Part shown: piece by piece, positions 24,600-34,900 of the stretch
How positions within the stretch are numbered: the first letter of the stretch is position 1
Layout of the letters: every line of letters starts with the position of its first letter
Origin: Actinomadura parmotrematis
GTDB lineage: Bacteria; Actinomycetota; Actinomycetes; Streptosporangiales; Streptosporangiaceae
Direction: 5' to 3'
Length of the DNA: 64,000 bases
NCBI RefSeq assembly: GCF_019458805.1
Contig: NZ_JAIBOA010000009.1
Location: forward strand, 186,001-250,000
The notes under the pieces: generated by a model
The model's database searches: none
Told to the model about the DNA's origin: nothing
Seen by the model: the letters and a program-made list of their open reading frames with translations, nothing else
Position numbers and translations under genes: made by a program

Positions 24600-25475
24600 A
24601 TGATGGCCGGAAAGGCGAATAGCGTGGCCTTCATGGACATCGGAAAGCCCAGCCAGACGGCCCTGTTCGCGACGGCGGCGCGCGCCGCGCACCTGGCCGT
24701 CGACCACTCCCCCTTCCTGCTGCGCGACACCGTCGCGGGACCGCTGCTCGGCCCCGCCGCCGACGAGATGATCGGCTACCACCGCGAGCACGGCGACCAC
24801 ATCGTCCTCGCCGGCACCCGGACGCTGACGACGGTGCGGGCCGCGTTCACCGAGCGGCGCCTTTCCGCGAGCGGCGCCGGCCAGTACGTCGTCCTCGGCG
24901 CGGGGCTCGACACTTTCGCCCACCGGTCGGCGGGCGGGGTGCGGGTGTTCGAGGTCGACCATCCGGCCACCCAGGAATGGAAGCGCGGGCTGCTCGACGC
25001 GGCGGGGATCGTGCCGCCGCCCGGGACGGCCTACGTCCCCGCCGACTTCGAGGAGGGGCCGCCGTGGGACGCGCTCGCCGCCGCCGGCCTGGACGCGTCC
25101 CGGCCGGCGCTCGTCGGCTGGCTCGGCGTGAGCGTCTACCTGACTCCCGAGGCGATCGGCGCGACCCTGGCGGGCCTCGCGCGGCACCTCGCGCCGGGGA
25201 GCGAGCTCGTCATGGAGTACATGGTGCCGCCCGGGCTGCGCGACGAGACCGGCGAGCAGTACGCGGCGTTCGCCGGGCAGGCCGCCGGCGAGCGCGGCGA
25301 GCCCTACCGGACGTTCCTGACACCCGGCGAGGTCGCCGAACTGACGGCCGCGCACGGCCTCACCGTCGTCGAGGACGCGGGGACGCGCGAGGCCGTCCCG
25401 GCGGAGCTGTGGGACCGCACGGACGCGCTCCGGCCGTTCGCCTTCGCGCGCCTCGTGCGGGCCGTCGTCGCCTGA
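24600..25475 (+). CDS. LCMT-type class I SAM-dependent methyltransferase
   Basis: A 291-residue methyltransferase of the leucine-carboxyl-methyltransferase-like family, frequent in actinomycetes. The SAM motif is YVVLGAGLDTFAHR, followed by VFEVDHPATQEWK and GWLGVSVYLTPEAI. An N-terminal SFLLRD-like stretch (SPFLLRDTVAGPLLG) is also typical. The start may be ATG 24600, 24603 or 24633; no good ribosome site is visible. The substrate is unknown. No operon partner: the next gene is convergent. Confidence 0.88.
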   Translation: MMAGKANSVAFMDIGKPSQTALFATAARAAHLAVDHSPFLLRDTVAGPLLGPAADEMIGYHREHGDHIVLAGTRTLTTVRAAFTERRLSASGAGQYVVLGAGLDTFAHRSAGGVRVFEVDHPATQEWKRGLLDAAGIVPPPGTAYVPADFEEGPPWDALAAAGLDASRPALVGWLGVSVYLTPEAIGATLAGLARHLAPGSELVMEYMVPPGLRDETGEQYAAFAGQAAGERGEPYRTFLTPGEVAELTAAHGLTVVEDAGTREAVPAELWDRTDALRPFAFARLVRAVVA

Positions 25476-25492
25476 CTCCCGTGCCCGCGCGC

Positions 25493-26674
25493 TCAGAGGC
25501 CGCCGCGGCGCTGCACGACCTGGAACTCGACGACGTTGAGGACGCCGACGAGCAGCGCGAGCAGCGCCACGGTGGCCAGGGCCGGCAGGTGCGGGGCGGC
25601 CGGGAGCAGCGGCAGCACGACGAGCGCGGCGGCCAGGCGCGTCCAGGCCACCTTGCGGAACATCCGCCAGCGCGTGTAGCCGAACGTGGCGAGGTACAGC
25701 GCGCAGCCGCCGACGAGCAGCGCGGCCGTGCCGGGGTGCAGGTGCTCGCCGGGACGCCCGACGACGGAGTGCAGGCCCGTCGCGACGATGATGATGGCGA
25801 CGATGAAGGCGAGGTGGCCGTAGGACAGCACCTGGCGGACGACGTCGGTCTGCACGGCGGCGGTCCGCAGCGCGTGCTGCACGGCGCTCGCGGCGAAGTG
25901 GTAGTAGACCCACCACAGCGCGCAGACCAGCGCGAACGCCGCCGCGACGGCGCCGAGCAGCCCCGCCGACAGGTGCGGGGCCGCCGCTGCGGCGGCGCCG
26001 GTCGCGACGACGGACTCGCCCATGGCGATGAGCAGGAACAGGCCGAACCGCTCGGGCATGTGCCCGGGGTCGAAGCGCAGGCCCATGAGGCGCGACCGCA
26101 GCAGGCGCGGCGTCAGCAGGTCGGTGGCGCCCGCCAGCGCCCAGAGCAGGACGCGCACGCCGGCGTCGTCCACCAGGCCGCCCGCGAGGAGCAGCGGGCC
26201 GCTGACGACGACGGCGACGCTGAACGGGCTCAGCGTCCACCAGCGGCGGCCGAGCATGAGCGCCGCCAGCAGCAGCCGCGCGGCGCAGTAGGACGCGCCG
26301 AACAGCAGGCCGCGGTCACCGTAGGCGAGCGGCGTGGCGAGAGCCATGAACAGGGCGCAGAGGCCGATCGCGAACACCGCGACGCGCGCGGCGGGCCGCT
26401 CCGCGTCGCGCGTGTCGGCATGCACCGACGTGCCGACCCACGCCCAGTACACGGGCACGAACACCACCAGGGCCCGCGCCGCGCCCGCCCAGGAGTGGTC
26501 GTGGTGCAGCAGCGCCGACACCTGGGTGACGGCGAAGACGAACACCAGGTCGAAGAACAGCTCCGCCCACTCGACCCTCTTGGGCTCCCCCGCCCCGCCT
26601 GCCGGGGGCGGGACGAGGAGGGGCGGCTCCGGGTCGGGCGGAACGGTGCCGTCCGGGTCGGTACGGGCGTCCAT
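25493..26674 (-). CDS. LtrA (low temperature requirement protein A)-family membrane protein
   Basis: A 393-residue multi-spanning membrane protein, start ATG 26674 with AAGGA five bases upstream. The N-terminal signature VEWAELFFDLVFVFAVTQVS is characteristic of LtrA. About eleven hydrophobic segments follow, including PERFGLFLLIAMGESVVATG. The family is named for a Listeria cold-growth gene and its biochemical function is unknown. It is monocistronic. Confidence 0.92.
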   Translation of the reverse strand: MDARTDPDGTVPPDPEPPLLVPPPAGGAGEPKRVEWAELFFDLVFVFAVTQVSALLHHDHSWAGAARALVVFVPVYWAWVGTSVHADTRDAERPAARVAVFAIGLCALFMALATPLAYGDRGLLFGASYCAARLLLAALMLGRRWWTLSPFSVAVVVSGPLLLAGGLVDDAGVRVLLWALAGATDLLTPRLLRSRLMGLRFDPGHMPERFGLFLLIAMGESVVATGAAAAAAPHLSAGLLGAVAAAFALVCALWWVYYHFAASAVQHALRTAAVQTDVVRQVLSYGHLAFIVAIIIVATGLHSVVGRPGEHLHPGTAALLVGGCALYLATFGYTRWRMFRKVAWTRLAAALVVLPLLPAAPHLPALATVALLALLVGVLNVVEFQVVQRRGGL

Positions 26675-26786
26675 GGGCGTCCTTGGGGGTCGGGAGCCGG
26701 ACGAGCGGCACCCTAACCCGGGCGATCGGCCGCCTGCCACGCTTTTCCGGCATACCGGCCGGGCGTGGCGCGATCGGGTTAAGGGG

Positions 26787-28718
26787 CTAGGGAGCGGGCT
26801 GGAGGGCGGGGGCGGGGGCGTCGGCGAACTGGGTGGTGTGCAGCTCGGTGTAGCGGCCGTTGCGGGCGAGGAGCTCGTCGTGGGTGCCGCGCTCGACGAT
26901 CCGGCCGGCCTCCACGACGAGGATCTGGTCGGCGGCGCGGACGGTGGACAGCCGGTGCGCGATCACGATGGCGGTGCGGCCCGCGAGGGCCTCGGCGAGG
27001 GCCTCCTGGACGGCGGCCTCGGAGGTGGAGTCCAGGTGCGCGGTCGCCTCGTCCAGGACGACCACGCGGGGGCGGGCCAGGAGCAGCCGGGCGATGGTGA
27101 GGCGCTGGCGCTCGCCACCCGACAGCCGGTAGCCGCGCTCGCCGACGATCGTGTCCAGTCCGTCGGGCAGCGCGTCGACGAGGCCGTCCAGGCGGGCGCG
27201 GCGGAGCGCGTCGCGCAGGTCGCCGTCGGTGGCGTCCGGCCGGGCCAGCAGCAGGTTGGCGCGGATCGACTCGTGGAACAGGTGGCCGTCCTGGGTGACC
27301 ATGCCGAGGGTGTCGCGGAGGGCCGCGAACGACAGGTCGCGGACGTCGACGCCGCCGAGCCGGACGGCGCCCGCGTCGGGGTCGTAGAGGCGCGGCAGGA
27401 GCTGCGCGATGGTGGACTTGCCCGCGCCCGACGACCCGACGAGCGCGATCATCTCGCCGGGCCCGGCGCGGAACGACACCTCGTGCAGGACGTCCACGCC
27501 GCCGCGCCCGTCGAGCGCGGCGACCTCCTCCAGGGAGGCGAGGGACACCTTGTCGGCGGCGGGGTAGGCGAAGGTCACGCCGTCGAACTCGACGGCGACC
27601 GGGCCGCCCGGGACGGTGCGGGCGTCCGGGCGCTCGGCCACCAGCGGCTCCAGGTCGAGGACCTCGAAGACCCGCTCGAACCCCACCAGCGCCGACATGA
27701 CCTCGACGCGGGCGCCGGCGAGGGCGGTGAGCGGCGCGTACAGGCGGGTGAGCAGCAGGGCGAGGGCGACGACGGCGCCCGCGTCGAGCGAGCCGCGCAG
27801 CGACAGCCAGCCGCCGAGGCCGTAGACGAGGGCGAGCGCGAGCGCCGACACGACGGTGAGCGCGGTGATGAACACGTGCTGGACCATCGCGGTGCGCACG
27901 CCGATGTCGTGGACGCGGCGGGCGCGGGCGGCGAACTCGGCGGACTCGCGGTCGGGGCAGCCGAACAGCTTGACCAGCGTCGCGCCGGGGGCGGAGAACC
28001 GCTCGGTCATCTGGGTGCTCATCGCGGCGTCGTGCTCGGCGGCCTCGCGCTCCATCCCGGCGAGGCGCGCGCCCATGCGGCGGGCGGGCAGCACGAACAC
28101 CGGCAGCAGCACGAGCGCGAGCAGGGTGACCTGCCACGAGATGCTCAGCATCACCGCGAGCGTGAGCAGCAGCGTCACCAGGTTGCTGACGACGCCCGAC
28201 AGGGTGTCGCTGAACGCGCGCTGCGCGCCGATGACGTCGTTGTTGAGGCGGCTGACGAGGGCGCCGGTGCGGGTGCGGGTGAAGAACGCGACCGGCATCC
28301 GCTGCACGTGGTCGAAGACGGCGGTGCGCAGGTCGAGGATGAGGCCCTCGCCGATGCGCGCCGACAGCCACCGGTTGAGCAGGCCGAGGCCGCCCTCGGC
28401 GAGCGCCAGCCCGGCGATCAGCAGGGCGAGGGCGGCGACGAGCCCGGCGTCCTTCCCCGTCACGATGGCGTCGACGGCGCGGCCGGCGAGCACCGGCGTG
28501 GCGACGGCCGTCACCGCGAGCGCCACGCTGAGCGCGAGGAACGTCGCGATCAGGCGGCGGCGCGGCCGGGCGAAGGCGCCGACGCGGCGCAGCGTGGCGC
28601 GCGAGAAGGGCCGCCGCCCGCTCTGCCGGTTCATGGCGTGGTGCAGGGACGTCCACGCCGTCGCTTCCATGTCCATCGGTGCCGCCCCGTCGCTCGAAGT
28701 GCTCTCGGATGCCCCCAT
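26787..28718 (-). CDS. ABC transporter, fused permease/ATPase (multidrug exporter type)
   Basis: A 643-residue half-transporter: six TM helices (about 65-345), then an ATPase domain with Walker A GSSGAGKST (K434), signature LSGGERQRL, Walker B VVVLDEATAHLDS and the switch histidine in IAHRLSTVRAA. The residue after Walker B is Glu, so it should be active. It has the form of MdlB/MsbA-like exporters. The start is ATG 28718, 28676 or 28631; the operator upstream favours a later one. A homodimer is likely because no partner gene is adjacent. Confidence 0.9.
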   Translation of the reverse strand: MGASESTSSDGAAPMDMEATAWTSLHHAMNRQSGRRPFSRATLRRVGAFARPRRRLIATFLALSVALAVTAVATPVLAGRAVDAIVTGKDAGLVAALALLIAGLALAEGGLGLLNRWLSARIGEGLILDLRTAVFDHVQRMPVAFFTRTRTGALVSRLNNDVIGAQRAFSDTLSGVVSNLVTLLLTLAVMLSISWQVTLLALVLLPVFVLPARRMGARLAGMEREAAEHDAAMSTQMTERFSAPGATLVKLFGCPDRESAEFAARARRVHDIGVRTAMVQHVFITALTVVSALALALVYGLGGWLSLRGSLDAGAVVALALLLTRLYAPLTALAGARVEVMSALVGFERVFEVLDLEPLVAERPDARTVPGGPVAVEFDGVTFAYPAADKVSLASLEEVAALDGRGGVDVLHEVSFRAGPGEMIALVGSSGAGKSTIAQLLPRLYDPDAGAVRLGGVDVRDLSFAALRDTLGMVTQDGHLFHESIRANLLLARPDATDGDLRDALRRARLDGLVDALPDGLDTIVGERGYRLSGGERQRLTIARLLLARPRVVVLDEATAHLDSTSEAAVQEALAEALAGRTAIVIAHRLSTVRAADQILVVEAGRIVERGTHDELLARNGRYTELHTTQFADAPAPALQPAP

Positions 28719-28723
28719 GCTCG

Positions 28724-28747
28724 GACCTCGACCTTGGTCGAGGTCAA
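28724..28747 (-). promoter_or_regulatory. MerR-style operator and -35 box for the ABC exporter
   Basis: Two perfect 10-base arms, GACCTCGACC (28724-28733) and GGTCGAGGTC (28736-28745), with a 2-base centre form the operator. On the minus strand TTGACC (-35, 28747-28742) overlaps one arm, leaving a 19-base spacer over the palindrome. This is the arrangement of MerR-family promoters such as bmr and cue. The -10 position would fall on the 28718 ATG, favouring a downstream start codon. No merR gene is seen in the window. Confidence 0.55.
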
Positions 28748-28854
28748 CCACAGAGTGATCAAGCTCACGCGTCCCGCCTGCTCTCCGAGGGTCTCCCGGG
28801 GGTCTGACATTTTCGGGACGGCGCTTGAATGGCGGGAAAGGAAAGGTGATCACC

Positions 28855-30009
28855 ATGGACGTGCAGGCGCTGCGAGCCGAGACCCCCGGCTGCGCTCGGG
28901 TCGCCCATCTGAACAACGCCGGCGCCGCGCTGCCTCCGGCACCCGTGCTGGACGCGGTGCGGGCGCACCTGGAACTGGAGGCGACGATCGGCGGCTACGA
29001 GGCGCAGGAGGCCGCGGCCGCGGAGATCGCGCGCTTCTACGACGCGGCCGCCGCGCTCGTCGGCGCCTCCCCCGCCGAGATCGCCTACGTGGAGAACGCG
29101 ACGCGGGCCTGGGACATGGCCTTCTACTCGATCCCGTTCGCGCCCGGCGACCGCATCCTGACGACCGCCAGCGAGTACTCCAGCAACGCCATCGCCTACC
29201 AGCAGGTGGCGCGGGCGCGCGGCGCCGTCGTCGAGGCGCTGCCGGACGACGCGCACGGCCAGGTGTGCCTGGAGGCGCTGGAGAAGGCGCTGCGGGCGGG
29301 CGGCGTCCGGCTGGTGTCGCTGAACCACGTGCCGTCGCAGAACGGGCTGGTCAACCCGGTCGCCGAGGTGGGGCGGCTCTGCCGGGCGGCGGGCGTGCCG
29401 TTCCTGCTGGACGCCTGCCAGTCCCTCGGGCAGCTTCCGGTGGACGTCGACGAGATCGGCTGCGACATGCTGTCGGCGACCGGCCGCAAGTTCCTGCGCG
29501 GCCCGCGCGGCACCGGCTTCCTGTACGTGCGGAAGTCCGTGCTGGAGTCGCTGGAACCGCCGTTCCTGGATCTGCAGGCGGCCGAGTGGCACCCCTCCGG
29601 CGACGTGGAGATCGTCCCGGACGCGCGGCGGTTCGAGACGTGGGAGCGCTTCATGGCCGGACAGATCGGATTGGGTGTCGCGATCGACTACGCACTGTCA
29701 CTAGGGCTGGAGGAGATCCGCGCGCGGGTGGACCCGCTGGCGGGGCGGCTCCGGGACTCCCTCGCGGGCCATAAAGGTGTGACGGTGCTGGATAGAGGGA
29801 TCGAACGGTCCGGGATTGTCACCTTCACGGTCGAGGGCCGCGAGCCCGACGAGATCAAGCACGCGCTGCGGGAGCGCGGCGTCAACGTGAACGTGACCCA
29901 CCCGAGCGGGCACGGCTACGACCCGAACCTCGCCCCGGAGGCGGTGCGCGCGTCGGTGCACTACTACAACACCGAGGACGAGCTGGAACGGGTGCTGGAG
30001 GTGCTGTGA
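28855..30009 (+). CDS. Class V aminotransferase (PLP)
   Basis: A 384-residue fold-type I PLP enzyme from ATG 28855, preceded by AAAGG at a good distance. The PLP lysine is K212 in SATGRKFLRGPRGTGF. Also visible are the HLNNAGAALPP start, DACQSLGQLPVD and a terminal VHYYNTEDEL. It resembles cysteine-desulfurase- and isopenicillin-epimerase-like enzymes, so transamination, desulfuration or lyase activity are all possible. It is monocistronic and ends in a strong terminator. Confidence 0.85.
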   Translation: MDVQALRAETPGCARVAHLNNAGAALPPAPVLDAVRAHLELEATIGGYEAQEAAAAEIARFYDAAAALVGASPAEIAYVENATRAWDMAFYSIPFAPGDRILTTASEYSSNAIAYQQVARARGAVVEALPDDAHGQVCLEALEKALRAGGVRLVSLNHVPSQNGLVNPVAEVGRLCRAAGVPFLLDACQSLGQLPVDVDEIGCDMLSATGRKFLRGPRGTGFLYVRKSVLESLEPPFLDLQAAEWHPSGDVEIVPDARRFETWERFMAGQIGLGVAIDYALSLGLEEIRARVDPLAGRLRDSLAGHKGVTVLDRGIERSGIVTFTVEGREPDEIKHALRERGVNVNVTHPSGHGYDPNLAPEAVRASVHYYNTEDELERVLEVL

Positions 30010-30010
30010 C

Positions 30011-30048
30011 GGGCGCGCCCCGCCCCTGTGCAGGGGCGGGGCGCGTCC
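30011..30048. terminator. GC-rich hairpin between convergent genes
   Basis: Arms 30011-30028 and 30031-30048 pair over 18 positions with one G:T, leaving a nominal 2-base loop. It fills the gap between the aminotransferase stop (30009) and the LCP stop (30050). It probably works in both directions, although neither side has a T-tract. Confidence 0.75.
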
Positions 30049-30049
30049 G

Positions 30050-31084
30050 TCATTTGAGCTGCGCGAACAGCCGGCCGGCCTGGGGCTGCTTCAGCTCCAA
30101 CCGGGCCGGGTCGGCGGCGGCCGGCCGCAAGGGGACGGTGGTGAACGCGACGTCGGCGGGGTCCGTCCTCGCCAGGCTGCGGGCGAGGCCCAGCATCTCG
30201 ACCTTGCCCATGGCGGGGGTGACCGCCAGCGACGAGGCGAGCGCCTCGACGATCCGGCCCATCCTGACGGGGTCGGTGAGCGCGCCGGCGTCCGTCAGCC
30301 TGCGGACCACCTCGGCGAGGACCTGCTGCTGCCGCTTGACGCGCGCCAGGTCCGAGCCGTCGCCGAGGCCGTGCCGGGCGCGCACGTAGGCGAGGGCCGC
30401 CTCGCCGCGCAGGAGGTGCCGGCCGGCGGACAGGCGGAGGCCGGACGCGGGGTCGTTCACGCTTTTCGGGAGGGTGACGCGGATGCCGCCGACGGCGTTC
30501 ACCACCGTCACGAAACCGGTGAAGTCGATCACCATGGTGCGGTCGGGGCGGACCGCGGTGGCCTTCTCCACGGCCTGGGCGGCGCAGGCGGCGCCGCCCG
30601 CGGAGAACGCCGCGTTGAGCATGATCCGGCCCCTGCTCGCGACGCCGCGCGTGCAGGGCACGGACGGGACGAGCAGGTCGCGGGGCAGGCTGACGGCCCG
30701 GACGGACTTGCGGTCGGCGGGCAGGTGGACGAGCAGCAGGGTGTCGGAGCGGGCCGTGCGGACGGGCCCGTCCGTCCCGGCGCCGGCGCCCGCGCCCGTC
30801 CGGGCGTCCGAACCGAGCAGGAGGATGGTGAGGGGCCGGCCGGCGGTACCGGCGGTGGTGCCGGCGCGCGGCTCCGGCCGGTCGCGCGGGAGCAGCGCCG
30901 GGACGAGGACGAGCGCGGCGGTGGCCGCGGCGACGACGGACAGCAGCGTCCAGGTGCCGCGGCGGGAGCGGCGCCGGGCGGCCCGCCCGGCGAGGCGGGC
31001 GCGCTGGCGGACGAGCGAGGCGGGCGGCGGGCTCTCCAGCTCGCGGCCGAGCTCGCGGAGCGCGTGCAGGTCGTCCATGGTCAT
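30050..31084 (-). CDS. LytR-CpsA-Psr (LCP) family cell-wall ligase
   Basis: A 344-residue protein with a short cytoplasmic head, one TM helix (WTLLSVVAAATAALVLVPAL) and an outer LCP domain. Motifs are ILLLGSDAR, RSDTLLLVHLPADRKS, VSLPRDLLV and an RxxR-type region in KRQQQVLAEVVRRL. LCP enzymes join lipid-linked glycopolymers to peptidoglycan. It overlaps the sigma factor gene by ATGA, so the two form one operon. The surface polysaccharide locus at 52-63 kb is a possible source of substrate; that is inference. Confidence 0.9.
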   Translation of the reverse strand: MTMDDLHALRELGRELESPPPASLVRQRARLAGRAARRRSRRGTWTLLSVVAAATAALVLVPALLPRDRPEPRAGTTAGTAGRPLTILLLGSDARTGAGAGAGTDGPVRTARSDTLLLVHLPADRKSVRAVSLPRDLLVPSVPCTRGVASRGRIMLNAAFSAGGAACAAQAVEKATAVRPDRTMVIDFTGFVTVVNAVGGIRVTLPKSVNDPASGLRLSAGRHLLRGEAALAYVRARHGLGDGSDLARVKRQQQVLAEVVRRLTDAGALTDPVRMGRIVEALASSLAVTPAMGKVEMLGLARSLARTDPADVAFTTVPLRPAAADPARLELKQPQAGRLFAQLK

Positions 31085-31668
31085 GCCTCCTCGCTCATCG
31101 GGTCGGTGCCGCCGAGCGCGGCGCGCACCTTGCGGCGGGCCCGGTGCAGCCGGGACCGGACCGTCCCGACCGGAACGCCGAGGGCCTGCGCGGCCTCGGC
31201 GTAGGACAGGTCGCCCCACGCGACGAGCAGCAGCACGTCGCGGTCGCGGCGCGGCAGCGCGGCGAGCGCCGCGGCGAGCGCCGGGCGGGACGCGCCCGCG
31301 GTGACGAGCGCGGCGACGTCGTCGGCGGGCGACTGCACGTGCGGCTCGACGGGGCTGCGGCGCAGCGCCCGGTAGCGGGCCGCTTCGCCGCGGTGGTGGC
31401 GGGAGACCAGCTTGGTCGCGATGCCGAACAGCCAGGGCCGCGCGTCCGTGTAGGCCAGGTCGTAGCGGTGGCGGCGGCTGAAGGCGACCAGGAACGTCTC
31501 CCCGACCACGTCCTCGGCCGGCTCGGGGCCGAGGCGGCGGGAGACGTAGCGGTAGAGCATCGCGGCGTAGCGGTCGAACAGCGCGGCGAACGCCTCGGGC
31601 TCTTGCAGCGACCGTTCGATGAGCCGGGCATCGGACTCGGCGGTGCCCAGGTCGGGGGGTGCGGTCAT
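31081..31668 (-). CDS. ECF-type RNA polymerase sigma factor
   Basis: A 195-residue sigma factor. Region 2 is LFDRYAAMLYRYVSRRLG to DVVGETFLVAFSRR; region 4 is LPRRDRDVLLLVAWGDLSYA with GVPVGTVRSRLHRARRK. The start is taken as ATG 31668, with ATG 31680 as an alternative. The downstream LCP gene is translationally coupled. No anti-sigma gene is adjacent, so regulation is unclear. Confidence 0.88.
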   Translation of the reverse strand: MTAPPDLGTAESDARLIERSLQEPEAFAALFDRYAAMLYRYVSRRLGPEPAEDVVGETFLVAFSRRHRYDLAYTDARPWLFGIATKLVSRHHRGEAARYRALRRSPVEPHVQSPADDVAALVTAGASRPALAAALAALPRRDRDVLLLVAWGDLSYAEAAQALGVPVGTVRSRLHRARRKVRAALGGTDPMSEEA

Positions 31669-31966
31669 CGCGGACACCATGGCATGCGGACCGGCCTTCC
31701 CATGCGAGAGACAGTGATATGACGGACATGTCTCGCCACTCGGCCGCATTCGGGTTCACGCCGGCCCGCTTTTCTTGATCTCCAATTCATAACAAAGCGA
31801 ACTTTCCGGCTAAGCTGCGCATCCTTCGAGAGGATGCGGGGGTCTCTTCCCGGGGCTCCCGGGTGAACGGACCGCCCCGCCCCCCGCCCGCACCGTCCGC
31901 GGTGGTGAACCACCGCGTTCAGGTCGTATCGGGCCGCAACCGAGCCGCAGAGCCGAGGAGGTCGCC

Positions 31967-34900
31967 GTGCGCGAACCGGGTTCCACCGATCCGTCCCGGT
32001 CCGGGGACGAGCCGCGGGAGCACTCGCGGACGGTCGAGTTCGGCGTGCCCGAGGGCGATCCCACCAAGACCTCGCAGGACATCAGCCCCTGGTTCACCCC
32101 GCGCCGCAGGCCGGCTGCGGCCGAGCCCGCGCCCGCCGAGGCCGAGGCGACCCCGCAGGCCCCGCCGAGCGCGCCCCCCGGGAACCCGGCCGACGCGACG
32201 GACCCCACAGACGCCGACGACGCGGCACGCGAGGACGACCCGGCGGACGAGGCCGGGCGACCGAACATCGAACTGCGCCTGGAGCAGCCGTCGGCCCCCG
32301 GGACCACTGAGCCCTCTGAGTCTGAGACCGCCGAGCGTGGCGACGCCGAGGAAGACCCGGCGCCCGCCGCTGAGCCCGCTCCCGAACCCCAGCCCGGCGA
32401 CGGCGCGGAGAGCGTTCAGCACGAGCAGCCGGAGCCCGGCGAGGAGCAGCCCGGCGGAACACCCCGCGAGCCTCAGAACGAGCGGACCACACGCGAGAGC
32501 GACGAGCCCCAGCAGCAAGAGCAGCAGGCGGACGCCCCCGAGCAGCGCGCGCCGCTCGCCCAAGAGGACGCCCAGCAGTTTGGGCAGGAGCCGCATCCCG
32601 CCGGCGAACCGGCCACGAGAGCGGGTGCCGAGCGCCAAGCTGACGCTGAGCAGCCCGCACAACAGCCGGACGAGCACGCACAGCGCGCCCCGGCAGAAGA
32701 CGCGCGACGCCCCCAGCAGGGACCGCGAGCCGACGAAGACCCGGTCATGCCGCAAAGCGACAAGAACGGCGCCGAGCCGCAGTCCGCAGATGAGCGGATC
32801 GTGCCACCGTCGAGTGACGAGCCTGAGCAGCCGGAGCGAGCGGACGGGCGTGCGCAGCGCGAGCCCGAGGAAGACGCGGCTACGCCGCAGCCTCAGAGTG
32901 GAGCGACCCGGCCGCACCGGCTTCCCGAGGAAGACGGCGCGCAGGAGCAGCACGCCGCAGACGCGCGGACGCCGCGTGGGAGCGAACCCTCAAGGCAAGA
33001 CCAGCCGACCGACGAGCGCGCGCAACATGACCCTAGGGAGGGCGCGCAACGTCCCGGGCAAACGGGAACGCCAGGCGACGCGCTCCAACAAGGACGTCTG
33101 AGCGAAGCCAAGACCCCGCGCGAAAGCGAAGAGCCTCGCGCGGGCGAGCAGGAGCAGCGCGGACCCGAGGAAAGCGCGCAGGAGCGGCCTGCGCGCGAGC
33201 AGGACACGCGCGAAAGCGGGGAGCATCGCGCCGCGCCCCGGCCGCAGCAGCCGCACGGCGGCGAGCGTGAGCGCGAGCCTAGTGAGGGCACGCAGGAGCG
33301 GCGGCCTGCTCACGAGCAGGACACGCGCCAAAGCGGCGAACACCGCGCTGCCCCTCGGCCGCAGCAGCCGCACGCGGGTGAGCGTGAGCGGCGCGGGCCT
33401 GGGGAAGGCACGCAGGAGCGGCGTCCCGAGCAGGGACGAGAGCCGCAGCAGAGTGGAGAGCACCGCGCTGAGCCTCAGCGGCGTGAGCCGAGCGGGCCTG
33501 CGGGAGGTGCGCGAGAGAGGCGTCCCGAACAAGGGCGCGACGTGCGCCGGAGCGGGGAATACCGCACTGAGCCTCAGCAGCCGCCGCGTGACGGCGAGCA
33601 GCGCGGGCTTGGGGAAGGTGCGCGGGGGCGGCGGCCTGCACGTGAGCAGGACGCGCGCCAGAGTGGGGAGCATCGGGCTGACTCCCGGCCGCAGCAGCCG
33701 CGCGAGGGTGAGCGGCGCGGCCCCGGGGAAGGCGGGCGACGTCCCGGGCAGGGGCAGGCTTCGGGTGATGCGCTCGGACAGGGACGTCCGGGCGAGGCCA
33801 GGGCTTCGCGTGAAAGCGGGGAGTACCGCGCTGAGGCTCAGCGGCGGGGGCTTCCGGAGGGTGCGCAGGAGCGGCGGCCTGGGCAGCGGCAGAGCGGGGA
33901 GTACCGCGCCGGGTCTCAGCAGTGGCCTCGTGGGGGCGAGGGTGAGCAGCGCGGGCCTCGGCGTGGGGATGATGCGGCTGCGCGGCAGGGCCGGGAGTCA
34001 CGGCCGTCCGCGGACGGGCGGGGCGCGCACGACGGTGGTGAGCCGCGGCGGAGTGGGGAGTTTCCGCCCGGGGCTCCTTGGGCCGCGCGGCGGGACGACG
34101 ACGGACCGCGGGTCAGCGGGGAGCACCGGCAGCGGGGTCCGGAGCGCGGCCGGGAGGGGACGACCGAGTTCCAGGCGCAGCGGGACGCGACGCGGGAGGA
34201 GCTGCAGCGGCCCTGGTGGGAGATCGAGCAGGCCGCGCCTGGGAACGGGGCCGGGGACGACTGGGTCAGCTGGCGGGAGATGGACACCGGTCCCGCGCGG
34301 GAGGTGGTCGGGCGGCCGCATCCCGAGCGGCGGGCCGAGCGGGCCGAGACGCGCCTCGATCTGCCGCTGCCGCAGCGCGAGGACTCCGGCACGCGGACGC
34401 GCGAGGATCTGCCGCTGCCCGAGTTCCCGCTCGAACTGAAGCTGCCCAAGGCCGAGATCCCGACGTCCCGGACGTCCGGGCAGTGGAGCGTGCCGTGGGA
34501 GCAGCAGGAGCAGGGCGCGCACGCGCCGCAGGCGGCCCAGGCTCAGGCCCAGACCCAGGCGCAGGCCCCGGCGGAGGAGAAGCGGCGCGGCAAGCGGTGG
34601 CTGGTCGGGGTGCTCGTCGCGGTGCTGCTCGTGGCGGCCGTGGCCGCCGGGCAGTGGTTCCGGCCGGTGCCCGATCCCGAGCTGCGGATGGCGCTCGCCG
34701 CGCGCACCCACACGTTCGCGGGGACGGCGCCCGTGCTGCCCTGGTCCGGGCAGGGGCAGGCCGCGGTGTACGTGGACGGGCTCGGCACCATGGGGTCGTC
34801 CGGCGGCGCCGCGCCGACGCCGACCGCCAGCGTCGCCAAGGTCATGACGGCGTACGTGTACCTGAAGCAGCACCCGCTGCGGAGCGGTGAGGCCGGCGCC

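Noticed and set aside
24482..24730. 82-codon minus frame over the methyltransferase start
   Set aside because: No ribosome site and overlaps the real coding start; sequence has no family features.
31919..32953. Leu/Arg-rich 344-codon minus frame within the carboxypeptidase arm
   Set aside because: Antisense of the Gln/Glu repeats; codon repeats keep every frame open here.
33179..33900. CRISPR-like spacing of repeats
   Set aside because: Repeats are imperfect, in codon register and part of one protein; no unique spacers.
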